This document shows positions 8,823 through 16,655 of a DNA stretch of 64,000 nt, piece after piece; the stretch's first letter is position 1; each line of letters begins with the position of its first letter. Origin of the DNA: Stenotrophomonas terrae. Lineage in GTDB: Bacteria; Pseudomonadota; Gammaproteobacteria; Xanthomonadales; Xanthomonadaceae. The notes under the pieces were generated by a model, which worked only from the letters and a program-made list of their open reading frames with translations, searched no databases and was not told the origin of the DNA. Location: NCBI RefSeq assembly GCF_001431465.1, contig NZ_LDJJ01000033.1, positions 124,001 through 188,000 on the forward strand, in the 5' to 3' direction. The position numbers and the translations under genes were made by a program.

Positions 8823-9551
8823 ATGAGTACACAGAAAATCACGCCACGCAGCCCGCGCACCGACGGTGAGGCAACCCGCGCCCGCCTGTTGGAGGCGGCC
8901 GGCCAGCTTTTCTCGCAGCAGGGCTTTGCCGAAACCACCGGCAAGGCTATTGCCCAGCGCGCCGGCGCCGACCTGGCCTCGATCAATTACCACTTCGGCA
9001 ACCGCAACGGCCTGTACCAGACCGTCCTGCTGGAAGCGCACCGGCAGATCCTCGACCTGGACGATCTGCAACGCATTGCCAGCAGCGGGCTCACTGCCCC
9101 GCAGCGCCTGCACGCGCTGCTGACCGGGCTGGTGCAGCGCGCGCAGCAACCCGAGGCCTGGGCGCCACGTGTGTTGGCCCGCGAACTGCTGGCACCGTCC
9201 TCGCACCTGCAGGTGCTGCTGGCCGAAGCGATACCACCGAAGATCATCGTCGTGGCGCAGATGCTCAGCGAGATCTCCGGCATTCCGGTCGATGACCCGG
9301 CCCTGCTGCGCTGCCTGCTGAGCGTCGCCGCGCCCTGCATGATGCTGATCGTGATCGGACGCGACCTGCCCGGGCCCTTGCAACCGGTGATGCAGGGCCC
9401 GTCGCAGGCACTGGTAGCGCACCTGCACAGCTTCGCCATTGCCGGCCTGGAGGCCGTGGGCAAGGAGTACCGCGACAATGTCGCGGCCGGGAAAGCCAAC
9501 CCCTCCCCGGCCCTCCCCTTCGCTGCGCGAAAGCGAGGGGGCAAAAGGTAG
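8823..9551 (+). CDS. TetR-family repressor, CecR/YbiH type
   Basis: 242 residues. An N-terminal TetR helix-turn-helix (AIAQRAGADLASINYHFGNR, about residues 43-62) is followed by an all-helical ligand domain of the CecR (DUF1956) kind. In E. coli CecR regulates the ybh export operon, matching the divergent arrangement here. The last ~17 residues (NPSPALPFAARKRGGKR) are encoded by an intergenic repeat that recurs at 9627 and 27101, and the stop codon is the TAG of a GTAG repeat. The original C-terminus may therefore have been replaced by repeat sequence. Confidence 0.85.
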   Translation: MSTQKITPRSPRTDGEATRARLLEAAGQLFSQQGFAETTGKAIAQRAGADLASINYHFGNRNGLYQTVLLEAHRQILDLDDLQRIASSGLTAPQRLHALLTGLVQRAQQPEAWAPRVLARELLAPSSHLQVLLAEAIPPKIIVVAQMLSEISGIPVDDPALLRCLLSVAAPCMMLIVIGRDLPGPLQPVMQGPSQALVAHLHSFAIAGLEAVGKEYRDNVAAGKANPSPALPFAARKRGGKR

Positions 9552-9675
9552 TGCCGAGCCATGCTCGGCAGAGGCTTTACCGGTAAGGCCCCAGCCGAGC
9601 ACGGCTCGGCTCTACCCAGGCGAAAACTACCCCTCCCCAGCCCTCCCCTTCGCTGCGCGGAAGGGAGGGGGCAAA
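9497..9675. repeat. Composite intergenic repeat: C-rich repeat, SMAG dimer, C-rich repeat
   Basis: A SMAG-type dimer (9548-9615) starts with GTAG, has stem TGCCGAGC/GCTCGGCA (9552-9570), and ends with a facing copy AGCCGAGC/GCTCGGCT (9593-9611) plus CTAC. It is bracketed by two copies of a second repeat built on CCCTCCCCTTCGC-TGC-GCGAAAGGGAGGG-like stems. The same composite occurs at 27022-27147. Confidence 0.8.
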
Positions 9676-9682
9676 ACTGCAT

Positions 9683-9700
9683 CCGCCGGAAAACCGGCGG
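9683..9700 (+). terminator. Short hairpin upstream of fliQ promoter
   Basis: Perfect stem CCGCCGG/CCGGCGG with an AAAA loop, 6 bp upstream of the sigma-54 promoter. It may stop read-through from the left or be an activator-site dyad; no T tract follows. Confidence 0.3.
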
Positions 9701-9706
9701 GCGCTC

Positions 9707-9722
9707 TGGCACCGCTCTTGCA
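9707..9722 (+). promoter_or_regulatory. Sigma-54 promoter of fliQR
   Basis: TGGCAC-N5-TTGCA matches the -24/-12 consensus exactly. The -12 C is at 9721, so transcription should begin at about 9733, one base before the fliQ ATG. RpoN/FleQ control of flagellar export genes is established in Xanthomonadaceae and pseudomonads. Confidence 0.8.
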
Positions 9723-9733
9723 TCTGTCCGGGC

Positions 9734-10003
9734 ATGAGTCCCGAACTTGCCCTCACCGAACTGCGCGGCGGCCTTGTCGCCACGCTGTGGATCGCCGGTC
9801 CGCTGCTGCTTGTCGTGCTGGTCGTCGGCGTGGTGATCGGCATCATCCAGGCCGCCACCCAGCTGAATGAGCCGACCATCGCCTTCGTTGCGAAAGCCGC
9901 AGCGCTTACCGCGGCCCTGTTCGCGCTGGGCAGCCTGCTGCTCGGTCATCTGGTCGAGTTCACCATCCTGTTGTTCCAGCGCATTCCCCACCTGATCGGT
10001 TAG
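9734..10003 (+). CDS. fliQ: Flagellar export gate protein FliQ
   Basis: 89 residues, the normal family length, with two hydrophobic helices and the conserved FQAATQxNE-like loop (IQAATQLNEPTIAF). FliQ forms the FliP5Q4R1 gate of the flagellar type III export apparatus. Start chosen at ATG 9734 because MSPELAL aligns with the usual N-terminus; the sigma-54 site places the mRNA start almost on it, so the message may be leaderless. fliP is not adjacent: a transport/glycosidase block lies upstream instead. fliR follows after 4 bp. Confidence 0.95.
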   Translation: MSPELALTELRGGLVATLWIAGPLLLVVLVVGVVIGIIQAATQLNEPTIAFVAKAAALTAALFALGSLLLGHLVEFTILLFQRIPHLIG

Positions 10004-10007
10004 CGGC

Positions 10008-10799
10008 ATGGACTCGGTCACGCAGACGGTCATCGACGGCCAACAGGCGTTTGCCATCATCGGCAATACCTTGTGGATCATGCTGCGCATCGGCGCGATG
10101 CTGATGGCCATGCCCATGCTCGGCACCCGCGCGGTGCCGGCGCGGGTGCGGGCAATGCTGGCCATCGCCCTGTCCGTGGCATTGGCGCCGGTATTGCCGC
10201 CGGTACCGATCTTCAACGGCTTCGACTCGGCTACAGTGCTCAGTATCCTGCGCGAAGTCGCAGTCGGGGTCAGCATCGGCTTCCTGCTGCGGTTGATCTT
10301 CGAAGCCGGCGCAATGGCTGGTGAAATGATCGCGCAAAGCACCGGCCTGGCCTTCGCGCAGATGGCCGACCCGATGCGTGGCGGCAGCTCCGGCGTGATC
10401 GGGCAGTGGTTCTACCTGATGTTCGGCCTGCTGTTTTTCACCAGCAATGGCCACCTGGCACTGATCTCACTGCTGGTGGACAGCTACAAGGCGCTGCCCA
10501 TTGGCACCGCCCTGCCCGATCCGCATGCGGTGGCCGCCCTGGCGCCGACGTTGGCCCTGCAGATCTTCCGTGGCGCACTGTCGCTGGCACTGCCGCTGGT
10601 GGTGGCGATGCTGGCGATCAACCTGGCCTTCGGCGTGCTGGCCCGCGCCGCGCCGGCGCTCAATCCTATGCAACTGGGCCTGCCGGTGGCGCTGCTGCTG
10701 GGGCTGTCCCTGCTTACCCTGTTGTCAGGGGAAATGGGCGCGCCCGTGCAGCGTTTATTCGACACCGCCTTTGATACGGCGCGGCAGGTGACAATGTGA
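10008..10799 (+). CDS. fliR: Flagellar export gate protein FliR
   Basis: 263 residues, six predicted membrane helices, with conserved segments such as GTRAVPARVRAMLAIALS near the N-terminus and EAGAMAGEMIAQSTGLAFAQ in the middle, both typical of FliR. It completes the FliPQR export gate. Cotranscribed with fliQ. A short spacer separates it from the MHYT gene. Confidence 0.95.
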   Translation: MDSVTQTVIDGQQAFAIIGNTLWIMLRIGAMLMAMPMLGTRAVPARVRAMLAIALSVALAPVLPPVPIFNGFDSATVLSILREVAVGVSIGFLLRLIFEAGAMAGEMIAQSTGLAFAQMADPMRGGSSGVIGQWFYLMFGLLFFTSNGHLALISLLVDSYKALPIGTALPDPHAVAALAPTLALQIFRGALSLALPLVVAMLAINLAFGVLARAAPALNPMQLGLPVALLLGLSLLTLLSGEMGAPVQRLFDTAFDTARQVTM

Positions 10800-10863
10800 C
10801 GCTTTGCTCAGCTCAAGGTTTTCGGTTTGGCATTGCCTGACACCCCTATTGCCGGTTTCTCCA

Positions 10864-10946
10864 TACCCGTGGATAGTCCGGGTACAGGCAGGCGCCGCAG
10901 GGGAATGCGGAACCACGTACGGCATCTCGCTGCCGCAACCGCGGCA
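10864..10946 (+). ncRNA. Candidate structured leader: three consecutive hairpins before the MHYT-GGDEF-EAL gene
   Basis: Three perfect stems lie in a row: TACCCG/CGGGTA (10864-10869 with 10879-10884), CCGCA/TGCGG around a GGGGAA loop (10895-10910), and TGCCGC/GCGGCA around AACC (10931-10946). The last ends 24 bp before the ATG. I do not recognise a known riboswitch; GEMM and cobalamin consensus elements are not convincingly present. It may be a cis-regulatory RNA or simply stable leader structure. Confidence 0.35.
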
Positions 10947-10970
10947 CGACAATCTTAGGGAGAGGGTTTG

Positions 10971-13091
10971 ATGCTCGTTGGCAGCTACAACCCGTTGTTT
11001 GTCGTGTTGTCGATCCTGGTGGCCATCCTTGCCTCGTTCACGGCATTGGACATGGCCTCCCGGGTATCAGCCTCACAACCACGGCGCATTGCCGCCCGTT
11101 GGCTGCTGGCCGGTGGCGTGGCAATGGGTGCGGGCATCTGGTCGATGCACTTTGTCGGCATGCTCGCCTTCCGCTTGCCGATTCCGCTGGGCTATGACCT
11201 GTGGTTGACCCTGGAATCGCTGCTGGTAGCCGTCGCCGCCTCGATCTTTGCCCTGTGGCTGGTATCCCGGCCCACCCTGCCCCATCTGCGGCTGGCGCTT
11301 GGCGCGCTGCTGATGGGCCTGGGCATCGCCTGGATGCATTACGTCGGCATGTCGGCACTGAAGATGTCGCCGGAGATCGACTACGACCCGATCTGGTTTG
11401 CGCTGTCCATCATCATTGCAGTGGGCGCCTCCTGGAGTGCGCTGTATATCGCCTTCCGCCTGCGCACCGTCGAACACGCCCTGCCACCAAGGCTGATTGC
11501 CGCGATGGTGATGGGTCTGGCCATCGTCGGCATGCACTACACCGGCATGGCTGCGGCCCGGTTCCCGGCCAATGCGGTCTGCACGGCGGCCATTGGCGGC
11601 GGCGTTCCGACTGAATGGCTGGCCGCCTGCGTGGTGCTGCTGACCGTCGGCGTGATGGCGGTGGTATTGACCATCTCGCTGTTCGAGCAGCGCATGCAGG
11701 CGCGGCTGCTGCACCTGCGCAACTCAATGCTGTCGGCCTCGCTGGACGATGCCCGCAAGGAACTGTTCCACGCCAGCCAGCACGATTCACTGACCCGCCT
11801 GCCCAACCGCCAGCTCTCGCATGAACGCATCGAGCAGATGCTGCAGGACGGGCAGGCCTTCACGGTGATGTCGATCGACCTGGACGGCTTTCGCCATATC
11901 AATGGCACCTTTGGCTCGCAAACCGGCGATGCCGCCCTGGTCGAGATAAGCGAGCGCCTGCGTCAGCTGCTGCCGGCCGAGGACCTGGTAGGCCGCCTCG
12001 GCGGCGACCAGTTCGTCATCGCCACCACCTTGGCGCAGCCCGAGGACGTTGATGCCCAGGCCGAGCGCATCATCCTGGCGGTCAACTCGGTGCGGGCCGG
12101 CGGTCGTGACCTGCGCATCACCGCCAGCCTGGGTATCGCCCAGTACCCGCAACACGGCAACAACGCCGCACAACTGATCGCCATGGCCGAAACCGCCATG
12201 GCCTACTCCAAACAATCCGGCCGCAACAGCCATGCGCTGTTTGCCGACTGGATGAACGACAACGTCGAACAGGACCGGCGCCTGCTCGAGGACCTGCGCA
12301 AGGCAATGGGCAGTGCGCAGTTGTCGCTGCATTACCAGCCGCGGGTGCACGCCGACAGCGGCCGCATCAGCGGTGCCGAGGCACTGATCCGCTGGCGTCA
12401 CCCCGAGCACGGCTACATCCCGGCCGAGAGAATCATCCGCCTCACCGAGCAAAGCGAGCTGATGGATGCCATCGGCAACTGGGTGCTGGATGAAGCCTGC
12501 CGGCAGATGCGCAGCTGGCAGGATGCCGGCAACAGCGAATGGCGAGTCTCGGTGAACCTGTCTGGCCGTCAATTGGGCTCGCCCAAGCTGCTGGAGGACG
12601 TACGTACCGCACTGGACCGCAATGAACTTGAACCTTCGCGGCTGATACTGGAAATCAGCGAAACCGCCGTGATGCGCGATGCCGAGAACACCATTGCGGT
12701 GCTGCGCAGCGTTGCCGGATTGGGGGTTGGCATCTCGATCGATGATTTTGGTACCGGCGTCTCCAGCCTGCTGCACCTCAAGCGGCTGCCGGCGACCGAG
12801 ATCAAGATCGGCCGTGCCTTTGTGCTGGCGCTGGAGGACAGCGACGAGGACGTGGTGATTGTCTCGGCCATCGTCGCGCTGGGCCATGCGCTGAATCTGC
12901 AGGTGGTTGCCAAGGGCATCGAGACCCAGGGGCAGCGCTCCTACGTGGAGCGCCTGGGCTGTGACCACCTGCAGGGCTATCTGCTGGGCCGCGCGGTCAG
13001 CGCCGAGAACTTCATGCGCCTGCATGGCGGTGACGCCCAGCACGCCGCAATGGAGGCCAGGCTGGCCTCGTTCCAGGCCAGCCCCGAATAG
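10971..13091 (+). CDS. MHYT-GGDEF-EAL membrane protein with degenerate catalytic motifs
   Basis: ~706 residues. The N-terminal ~240 residues form a seven-helix MHYT sensor domain with WSMHFVGM, WMHYVGM and MHYTGM repeats, proposed in this family to bind copper and sense a diatomic gas. Next comes a GGDEF domain whose signature reads GGDQF, with no RxxD inhibitory site five residues before it. The EAL domain keeps EALIRW, NLSGRQ, LEISE and DDFGTG but reads KIG for KID and AKGIET for AEGVET. Both enzymatic activities may therefore be weak or lost, suggesting a c-di-GMP receptor or scaffold. ATG 10971 follows a good GGGAGAGGG site; a TTG lies just before it. It sits between fliR and flhB, which points to a role in flagellar control. 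Confidence 0.88.
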   Translation: MLVGSYNPLFVVLSILVAILASFTALDMASRVSASQPRRIAARWLLAGGVAMGAGIWSMHFVGMLAFRLPIPLGYDLWLTLESLLVAVAASIFALWLVSRPTLPHLRLALGALLMGLGIAWMHYVGMSALKMSPEIDYDPIWFALSIIIAVGASWSALYIAFRLRTVEHALPPRLIAAMVMGLAIVGMHYTGMAAARFPANAVCTAAIGGGVPTEWLAACVVLLTVGVMAVVLTISLFEQRMQARLLHLRNSMLSASLDDARKELFHASQHDSLTRLPNRQLSHERIEQMLQDGQAFTVMSIDLDGFRHINGTFGSQTGDAALVEISERLRQLLPAEDLVGRLGGDQFVIATTLAQPEDVDAQAERIILAVNSVRAGGRDLRITASLGIAQYPQHGNNAAQLIAMAETAMAYSKQSGRNSHALFADWMNDNVEQDRRLLEDLRKAMGSAQLSLHYQPRVHADSGRISGAEALIRWRHPEHGYIPAERIIRLTEQSELMDAIGNWVLDEACRQMRSWQDAGNSEWRVSVNLSGRQLGSPKLLEDVRTALDRNELEPSRLILEISETAVMRDAENTIAVLRSVAGLGVGISIDDFGTGVSSLLHLKRLPATEIKIGRAFVLALEDSDEDVVIVSAIVALGHALNLQVVAKGIETQGQRSYVERLGCDHLQGYLLGRAVSAENFMRLHGGDAQHAAMEARLASFQASPE

Positions 13092-13098
13092 AAGGCCG

Positions 13099-13263
13099 GT
13101 AGTGCCGAGCCATGCTCGGCAAGGGCTTTACCAATAGTGCCGAACTGTAGTGCCGAGCCATGCTCGGCAGGGGCTTTCCCGGTAGAGCCCAACTGTAGTG
13201 CCGAGCCATGCTCGGCAAGGGGCTTTACCGGTAGAGCCTCTGCCGAGCATGGCTCGGCACTAC
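13099..13263. repeat. SMAG repeat array with 48-bp period
   Basis: Three direct GTAG-TGCCGAGC-CAT-GCTCGGCA units begin at 13099, 13147 and 13195, spaced exactly 48 bp, followed by one inverted unit ending in CTAC (13241-13263). It lies between the MHYT gene and the flhB promoter. Such palindromes can act as RNA processing or stabilising hairpins. Confidence 0.85.
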
Positions 13264-13275
13264 CCAAGCCCGGTT

Positions 13276-13291
13276 TGGAATGATTTTTGCA
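13276..13291 (+). promoter_or_regulatory. Sigma-54 promoter of the flhB operon
   Basis: TGG-N8-TTGCA: GG at 13277-13278 and GC at 13289-13290 are separated by the required 10 bp, with a T run inside. It predicts a start near 13302, 24 nt before the flhB ATG. Confidence 0.7.
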
Positions 13292-13325
13292 CGGCTTTGG
13301 AAGAACCCTTCTTCCATGCCAGGCA

Positions 13326-14456
13326 ATGTCAGAAAACGAACAGGCCGGGGAAAAAACCGAACTCCCCACCGAAAAACGCCTGCGCGAGGCGCGTGAGCAA
13401 GGCAATATCCCGCGTTCACGCGAACTGGCCACCGCCGCCGTCTTCGTCGCCGCGGTGCTGGCGCTGTACGCCATGTCCGGCTCCATGGGCGGCTCGGCAC
13501 GGCAATGGATGAAGGCGGCGCTGTCGCCGGAGCCCGGTCTGCTGGACACCCCCAACGCCCTGTTCGGCCACGCCGGCTGGCTGTTGCTCAAGCTGATGCT
13601 GGCCTTCAGCCCGCTGTTGCTGGTGTGCGTGGCCGCTGGCTTCATCGCGCCGGTACTGATGGGCGGGCTGCGCTTTTCCAACAAGGCGATGATGCCGGAC
13701 TTCAACCGCATGAACCCGATGAGCGGGATCAAGCGCCTGGTCGGCCCCGAAGCCCTGGCCGAACTGGTCAAGTCACTGCTGCGGGTGGTCTTTGTCGGCA
13801 CCGCCGCCGGCCTGTGCATCTGGCATGGCGTCGATGCCCTGCGCGGGCTGCTGCACCTGCCATTGGAAAGTGCCATCGGCCGTGGCCTGGGCTTCACCCT
13901 CAAGCTGCTGCTGGCCACCGCCGGCGCAATGGCATTGCTGGCCGCCATCGACGCGCCGTACCAGAAGTGGAACTGGCTGCGGAAGCTGAAAATGACCCGC
14001 GAAGAACTCCGCCGCGAGATGAAGGAAAGCGAAGGCAGCCCCGAGGTCAAGGGCCGCATCCGGCAGATGCAGATGCAGCTGTCGCAGCGCCGGATGATCG
14101 AGGCCGTGCCCACCGCCGACGTGGTGCTGGTCAACCCCACCCACTACGCCGTGGCGCTGAAATACGAAAGCGGACGCATGAATGCCCCCACCGTGGTCGC
14201 CCGCGGCGTTGACGAAATGGCCCTGCGCATCCGCCAGGTGGCCGACGGCAACAAGGTCGCCATCGTCTCGGCACCGCCTTTGGCACGGGCCTTGTATCGG
14301 GAAAGCCAACTTGGCAAGGAAATCCCCGTGAGACTGTATTCGGCTGTTGCCCTTGTCCTGTCCTACGTCTACCAGCTGCGCCAATGGCGTAGCGGCCCGA
14401 TGCCGCAGATGGCATCCATCGATATTGACGAATTCGGCAAGGGAGAAACCCGATGA
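13326..14456 (+). CDS. flhB: Flagellar export switch protein FlhB
   Basis: 376 residues from ATG 13326 (MSENEQAGEKTELPTEKRL..., the standard FlhB start; the upstream open frame is not conserved-looking). Four membrane helices are followed by a cytoplasmic domain with the autocleavage motif NPTH, cleavage expected at Asn270-Pro271, which switches export from rod/hook to filament substrates. It is the first gene of the sigma-54-type transcription unit and overlaps flhA by 4 bp (ATGA). Confidence 0.95.
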   Translation: MSENEQAGEKTELPTEKRLREAREQGNIPRSRELATAAVFVAAVLALYAMSGSMGGSARQWMKAALSPEPGLLDTPNALFGHAGWLLLKLMLAFSPLLLVCVAAGFIAPVLMGGLRFSNKAMMPDFNRMNPMSGIKRLVGPEALAELVKSLLRVVFVGTAAGLCIWHGVDALRGLLHLPLESAIGRGLGFTLKLLLATAGAMALLAAIDAPYQKWNWLRKLKMTREELRREMKESEGSPEVKGRIRQMQMQLSQRRMIEAVPTADVVLVNPTHYAVALKYESGRMNAPTVVARGVDEMALRIRQVADGNKVAIVSAPPLARALYRESQLGKEIPVRLYSAVALVLSYVYQLRQWRSGPMPQMASIDIDEFGKGETR

Positions 14457-16561
14457 GCACTCAGACCTCGGGCATGTCCGCGCGCCGCGTACTGGACATG
14501 CTGCGCCATGGACTGGGCGCCCCACTAATCGTGCTGGCGCTGCTGGCAATGGTGGTGGTGCCCTTGGCCGCGCCGGTGCTGGACGCCCTGTTCACCCTCA
14601 ACATCGCCATTTCGATGCTGGTGCTGCTGGCCGTGGTCTACGTCAGGCGGCCGCTGGATTTCACCATCTTCCCGATCGTGTTGCTGGTCACCACCATGCT
14701 GCGCTTGGCGCTCAACGTGGCCTCGACCCGGGTGATCCTGCTCAACGGCCAGAACGGCCATGACGCCGCCGGCAAGGTGATCGCCGCGTTCGGCGAGTTC
14801 GTGATCGGCGGCAACTATGCGGTCGGCATCGTGGTGTTCGCGATCCTGACCATCATCAACTTCGTGGTCATCACCAAGGGTGCCGGGCGCGTGTCGGAAG
14901 TGACCGCGCGTTTCATCCTGGACGCCATGCCCGGTAAGCAGATGGCGATCGACGCCGACCTCAACGCCGGTTTGCTGACGCGCGAGGAAGCCAAGCTGCG
15001 CCGCGAAGAAGTGCGCGAGGAAGCCGACTTCTACGGTGCGATGGACGGCGCCAGCAAGTTCATCCGTGGCGATGCCATCGCCGGCATCCTGATTCTTTTC
15101 ATCAATATGCTCGGCGGCCTTGCCGTGGGCGTGCTGCAGCATGACATGGCCTTCGGCGACGCTGCGGCCACCTACACGCTGCTGTCGATCGGTGACGGCC
15201 TGGTGGCGCAGTTGCCGGCCCTGTTGGTCTCCAGCGCCGTGGCCATGCTGGTCACCCGCGCCTCGCGCTCGCAGGACATGAGCGAGGCAATGATGGGCCA
15301 GGTGTTCGGCCAGTATCGCGCACTGGCCATCACCGCCGGCATCATCGGCCTGGTCGGTCTGGTGCCGGGCATGCCCAACCTGGCCTTCCTGAGCCTGGCC
15401 GTGATCCTGGGCTTCATTGCCTGGAAACTGTGGAAACGCGAAGCCAGCGCTGCTGCCAACGCGGCAGCCAACGCGAGCGCAGCCACTGAAGGCGGCATCA
15501 ACGCACTGGGCCAACCCACGCCCGCCCCCACCGCCGAACTGACCTGGGACGAACTGCGCCCGGTTGACCCCCTAGGGCTGGAGGTCGGCTACCGGCTGAT
15601 TCCGCTGGTCGACAAGAACCAGGGCGGCGAGTTGATGGCGCGGATCAAGGGCGTGCGCCGCAAGCTCACCCAGGACCTGGGCTTCCTGATCCCGCCAGTG
15701 CATATCCGCGACAACCTGGAGCTGCCGGCGACCCATTACCGCCTGTTGATCCACGGCGTTCCGGTCAGCACCGCCGATATCCACCCGGATCGCGAACTGG
15801 CATTGGACCCGGGCAGCGCCATGGGCAAGCTTGACGGCATTGCCGGCAAGGATCCGGCCTTCGGCCTGGACGCCACCTGGATCCAGCCGCACCAGCGCGC
15901 CCACGCCGAATCATTGGGCTACACCGTGGTCGACCCGGCCACCGTGGTTGCCACCCATCTGTCACACCTGATCCGCGAGCACGCGCCGGAGCTGCTCGGC
16001 CACGAGGAAGTACAGCAGCTGCTGGCCACTCTGGCCAAGAGCGCACCCAAGCTGGCCGAAGACCTGTCGCCCAAGGCGCTGCCGCTGTCCACCGTGGCCC
16101 GTGTGCTGCAGAACCTGTTGGTCGAACGCATCCCGATCCGCCAGCTGCGCAAGATCGCCGAAGCGCTGGTCGAAGCCGCACCGGTCACCCAGGACCCGGC
16201 CGCGCTCACTGCCGCGGTACGCAACACCCTGGGCCGCTTCATCGTGCAGGAAATTGCCGGTTCCTCGCCGGAGCTGCCGGTGTTCACCCTCAACCCGCAA
16301 TTGGAACGGGTCTTGCAGGAGTCAACACAAGGCAATGGTGCCGCACTGGAACCCGGTCTCGCCGAACGCCTCCACCAGAGTCTTGCCGAATGTGTCGGCA
16401 AGCAGGAGGCCCGCAACGAGCCTGCGGTTGTGCTGGTACCGGCCCCGGTCCGCGCCGCGCTGGCGCGCCTGGTCCGCCACAGCGTTCCCTCGCTGTCGGT
16501 CCTGGCCTACAGCGAAGTGCCGGAAGACAAACGCCTGAAGCTGGTCGGCACGATCAGCTGA
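14453..16561 (+). CDS. flhA: Flagellar export gate protein FlhA
   Basis: 702 residues. The N-terminal ~330 residues carry eight membrane helices and the FHIPEP-family signature region (RLALNVASTRVILL; GDAIAGILILFINMLGGL), and the C-terminal half is the four-subdomain cytoplasmic platform that docks chaperone-substrate complexes (FLIPPVHIRDNLEL in its first part). Forms the nonameric ring under the FliPQR gate. Starts inside the flhB stop codon, so translation is coupled. Confidence 0.96.
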   Translation: MSTQTSGMSARRVLDMLRHGLGAPLIVLALLAMVVVPLAAPVLDALFTLNIAISMLVLLAVVYVRRPLDFTIFPIVLLVTTMLRLALNVASTRVILLNGQNGHDAAGKVIAAFGEFVIGGNYAVGIVVFAILTIINFVVITKGAGRVSEVTARFILDAMPGKQMAIDADLNAGLLTREEAKLRREEVREEADFYGAMDGASKFIRGDAIAGILILFINMLGGLAVGVLQHDMAFGDAAATYTLLSIGDGLVAQLPALLVSSAVAMLVTRASRSQDMSEAMMGQVFGQYRALAITAGIIGLVGLVPGMPNLAFLSLAVILGFIAWKLWKREASAAANAAANASAATEGGINALGQPTPAPTAELTWDELRPVDPLGLEVGYRLIPLVDKNQGGELMARIKGVRRKLTQDLGFLIPPVHIRDNLELPATHYRLLIHGVPVSTADIHPDRELALDPGSAMGKLDGIAGKDPAFGLDATWIQPHQRAHAESLGYTVVDPATVVATHLSHLIREHAPELLGHEEVQQLLATLAKSAPKLAEDLSPKALPLSTVARVLQNLLVERIPIRQLRKIAEALVEAAPVTQDPAALTAAVRNTLGRFIVQEIAGSSPELPVFTLNPQLERVLQESTQGNGAALEPGLAERLHQSLAECVGKQEARNEPAVVLVPAPVRAALARLVRHSVPSLSVLAYSEVPEDKRLKLVGTIS

Positions 16562-16578
16562 GGCACGCCGAAAGCCGA

Positions 16579-16598
16579 CGCCGGCAACACTGCCGGCG
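16579..16598 (+). other. Intergenic hairpin between flhA and flhF
   Basis: Perfect 8-bp stem CGCCGGCA/TGCCGGCG with loop ACAC. With no T tract it is more likely a processing or attenuation structure that separates flhBA from flhF expression than a full terminator. Confidence 0.4.
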
Positions 16599-16655
16599 AC
16601 GGAAACCAGACACCTGCAGTACGCACCCATTCCGCAAGAAGGAGCCCGCCACGCC

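Noticed and set aside
10830-10856. Sigma-54-like TGACAC-N5-TTGC upstream of the MHYT gene
   Set aside because: The invariant -24 GG is GA, which usually abolishes function; kept only as a remote possibility.
10880-10950. Possible cobalamin or c-di-GMP (GEMM) riboswitch before the MHYT gene
   Set aside because: Only scattered matches (e.g. GGGAA, CCGCAAC); the conserved core order and B12 box or GEMM tetraloop/receptor are absent.
13099-13263. Regularly spaced short repeats suggesting a CRISPR array
   Set aside because: Units are self-complementary SMAG palindromes with near-identical 'spacers' and one inverted copy; no cas genes.
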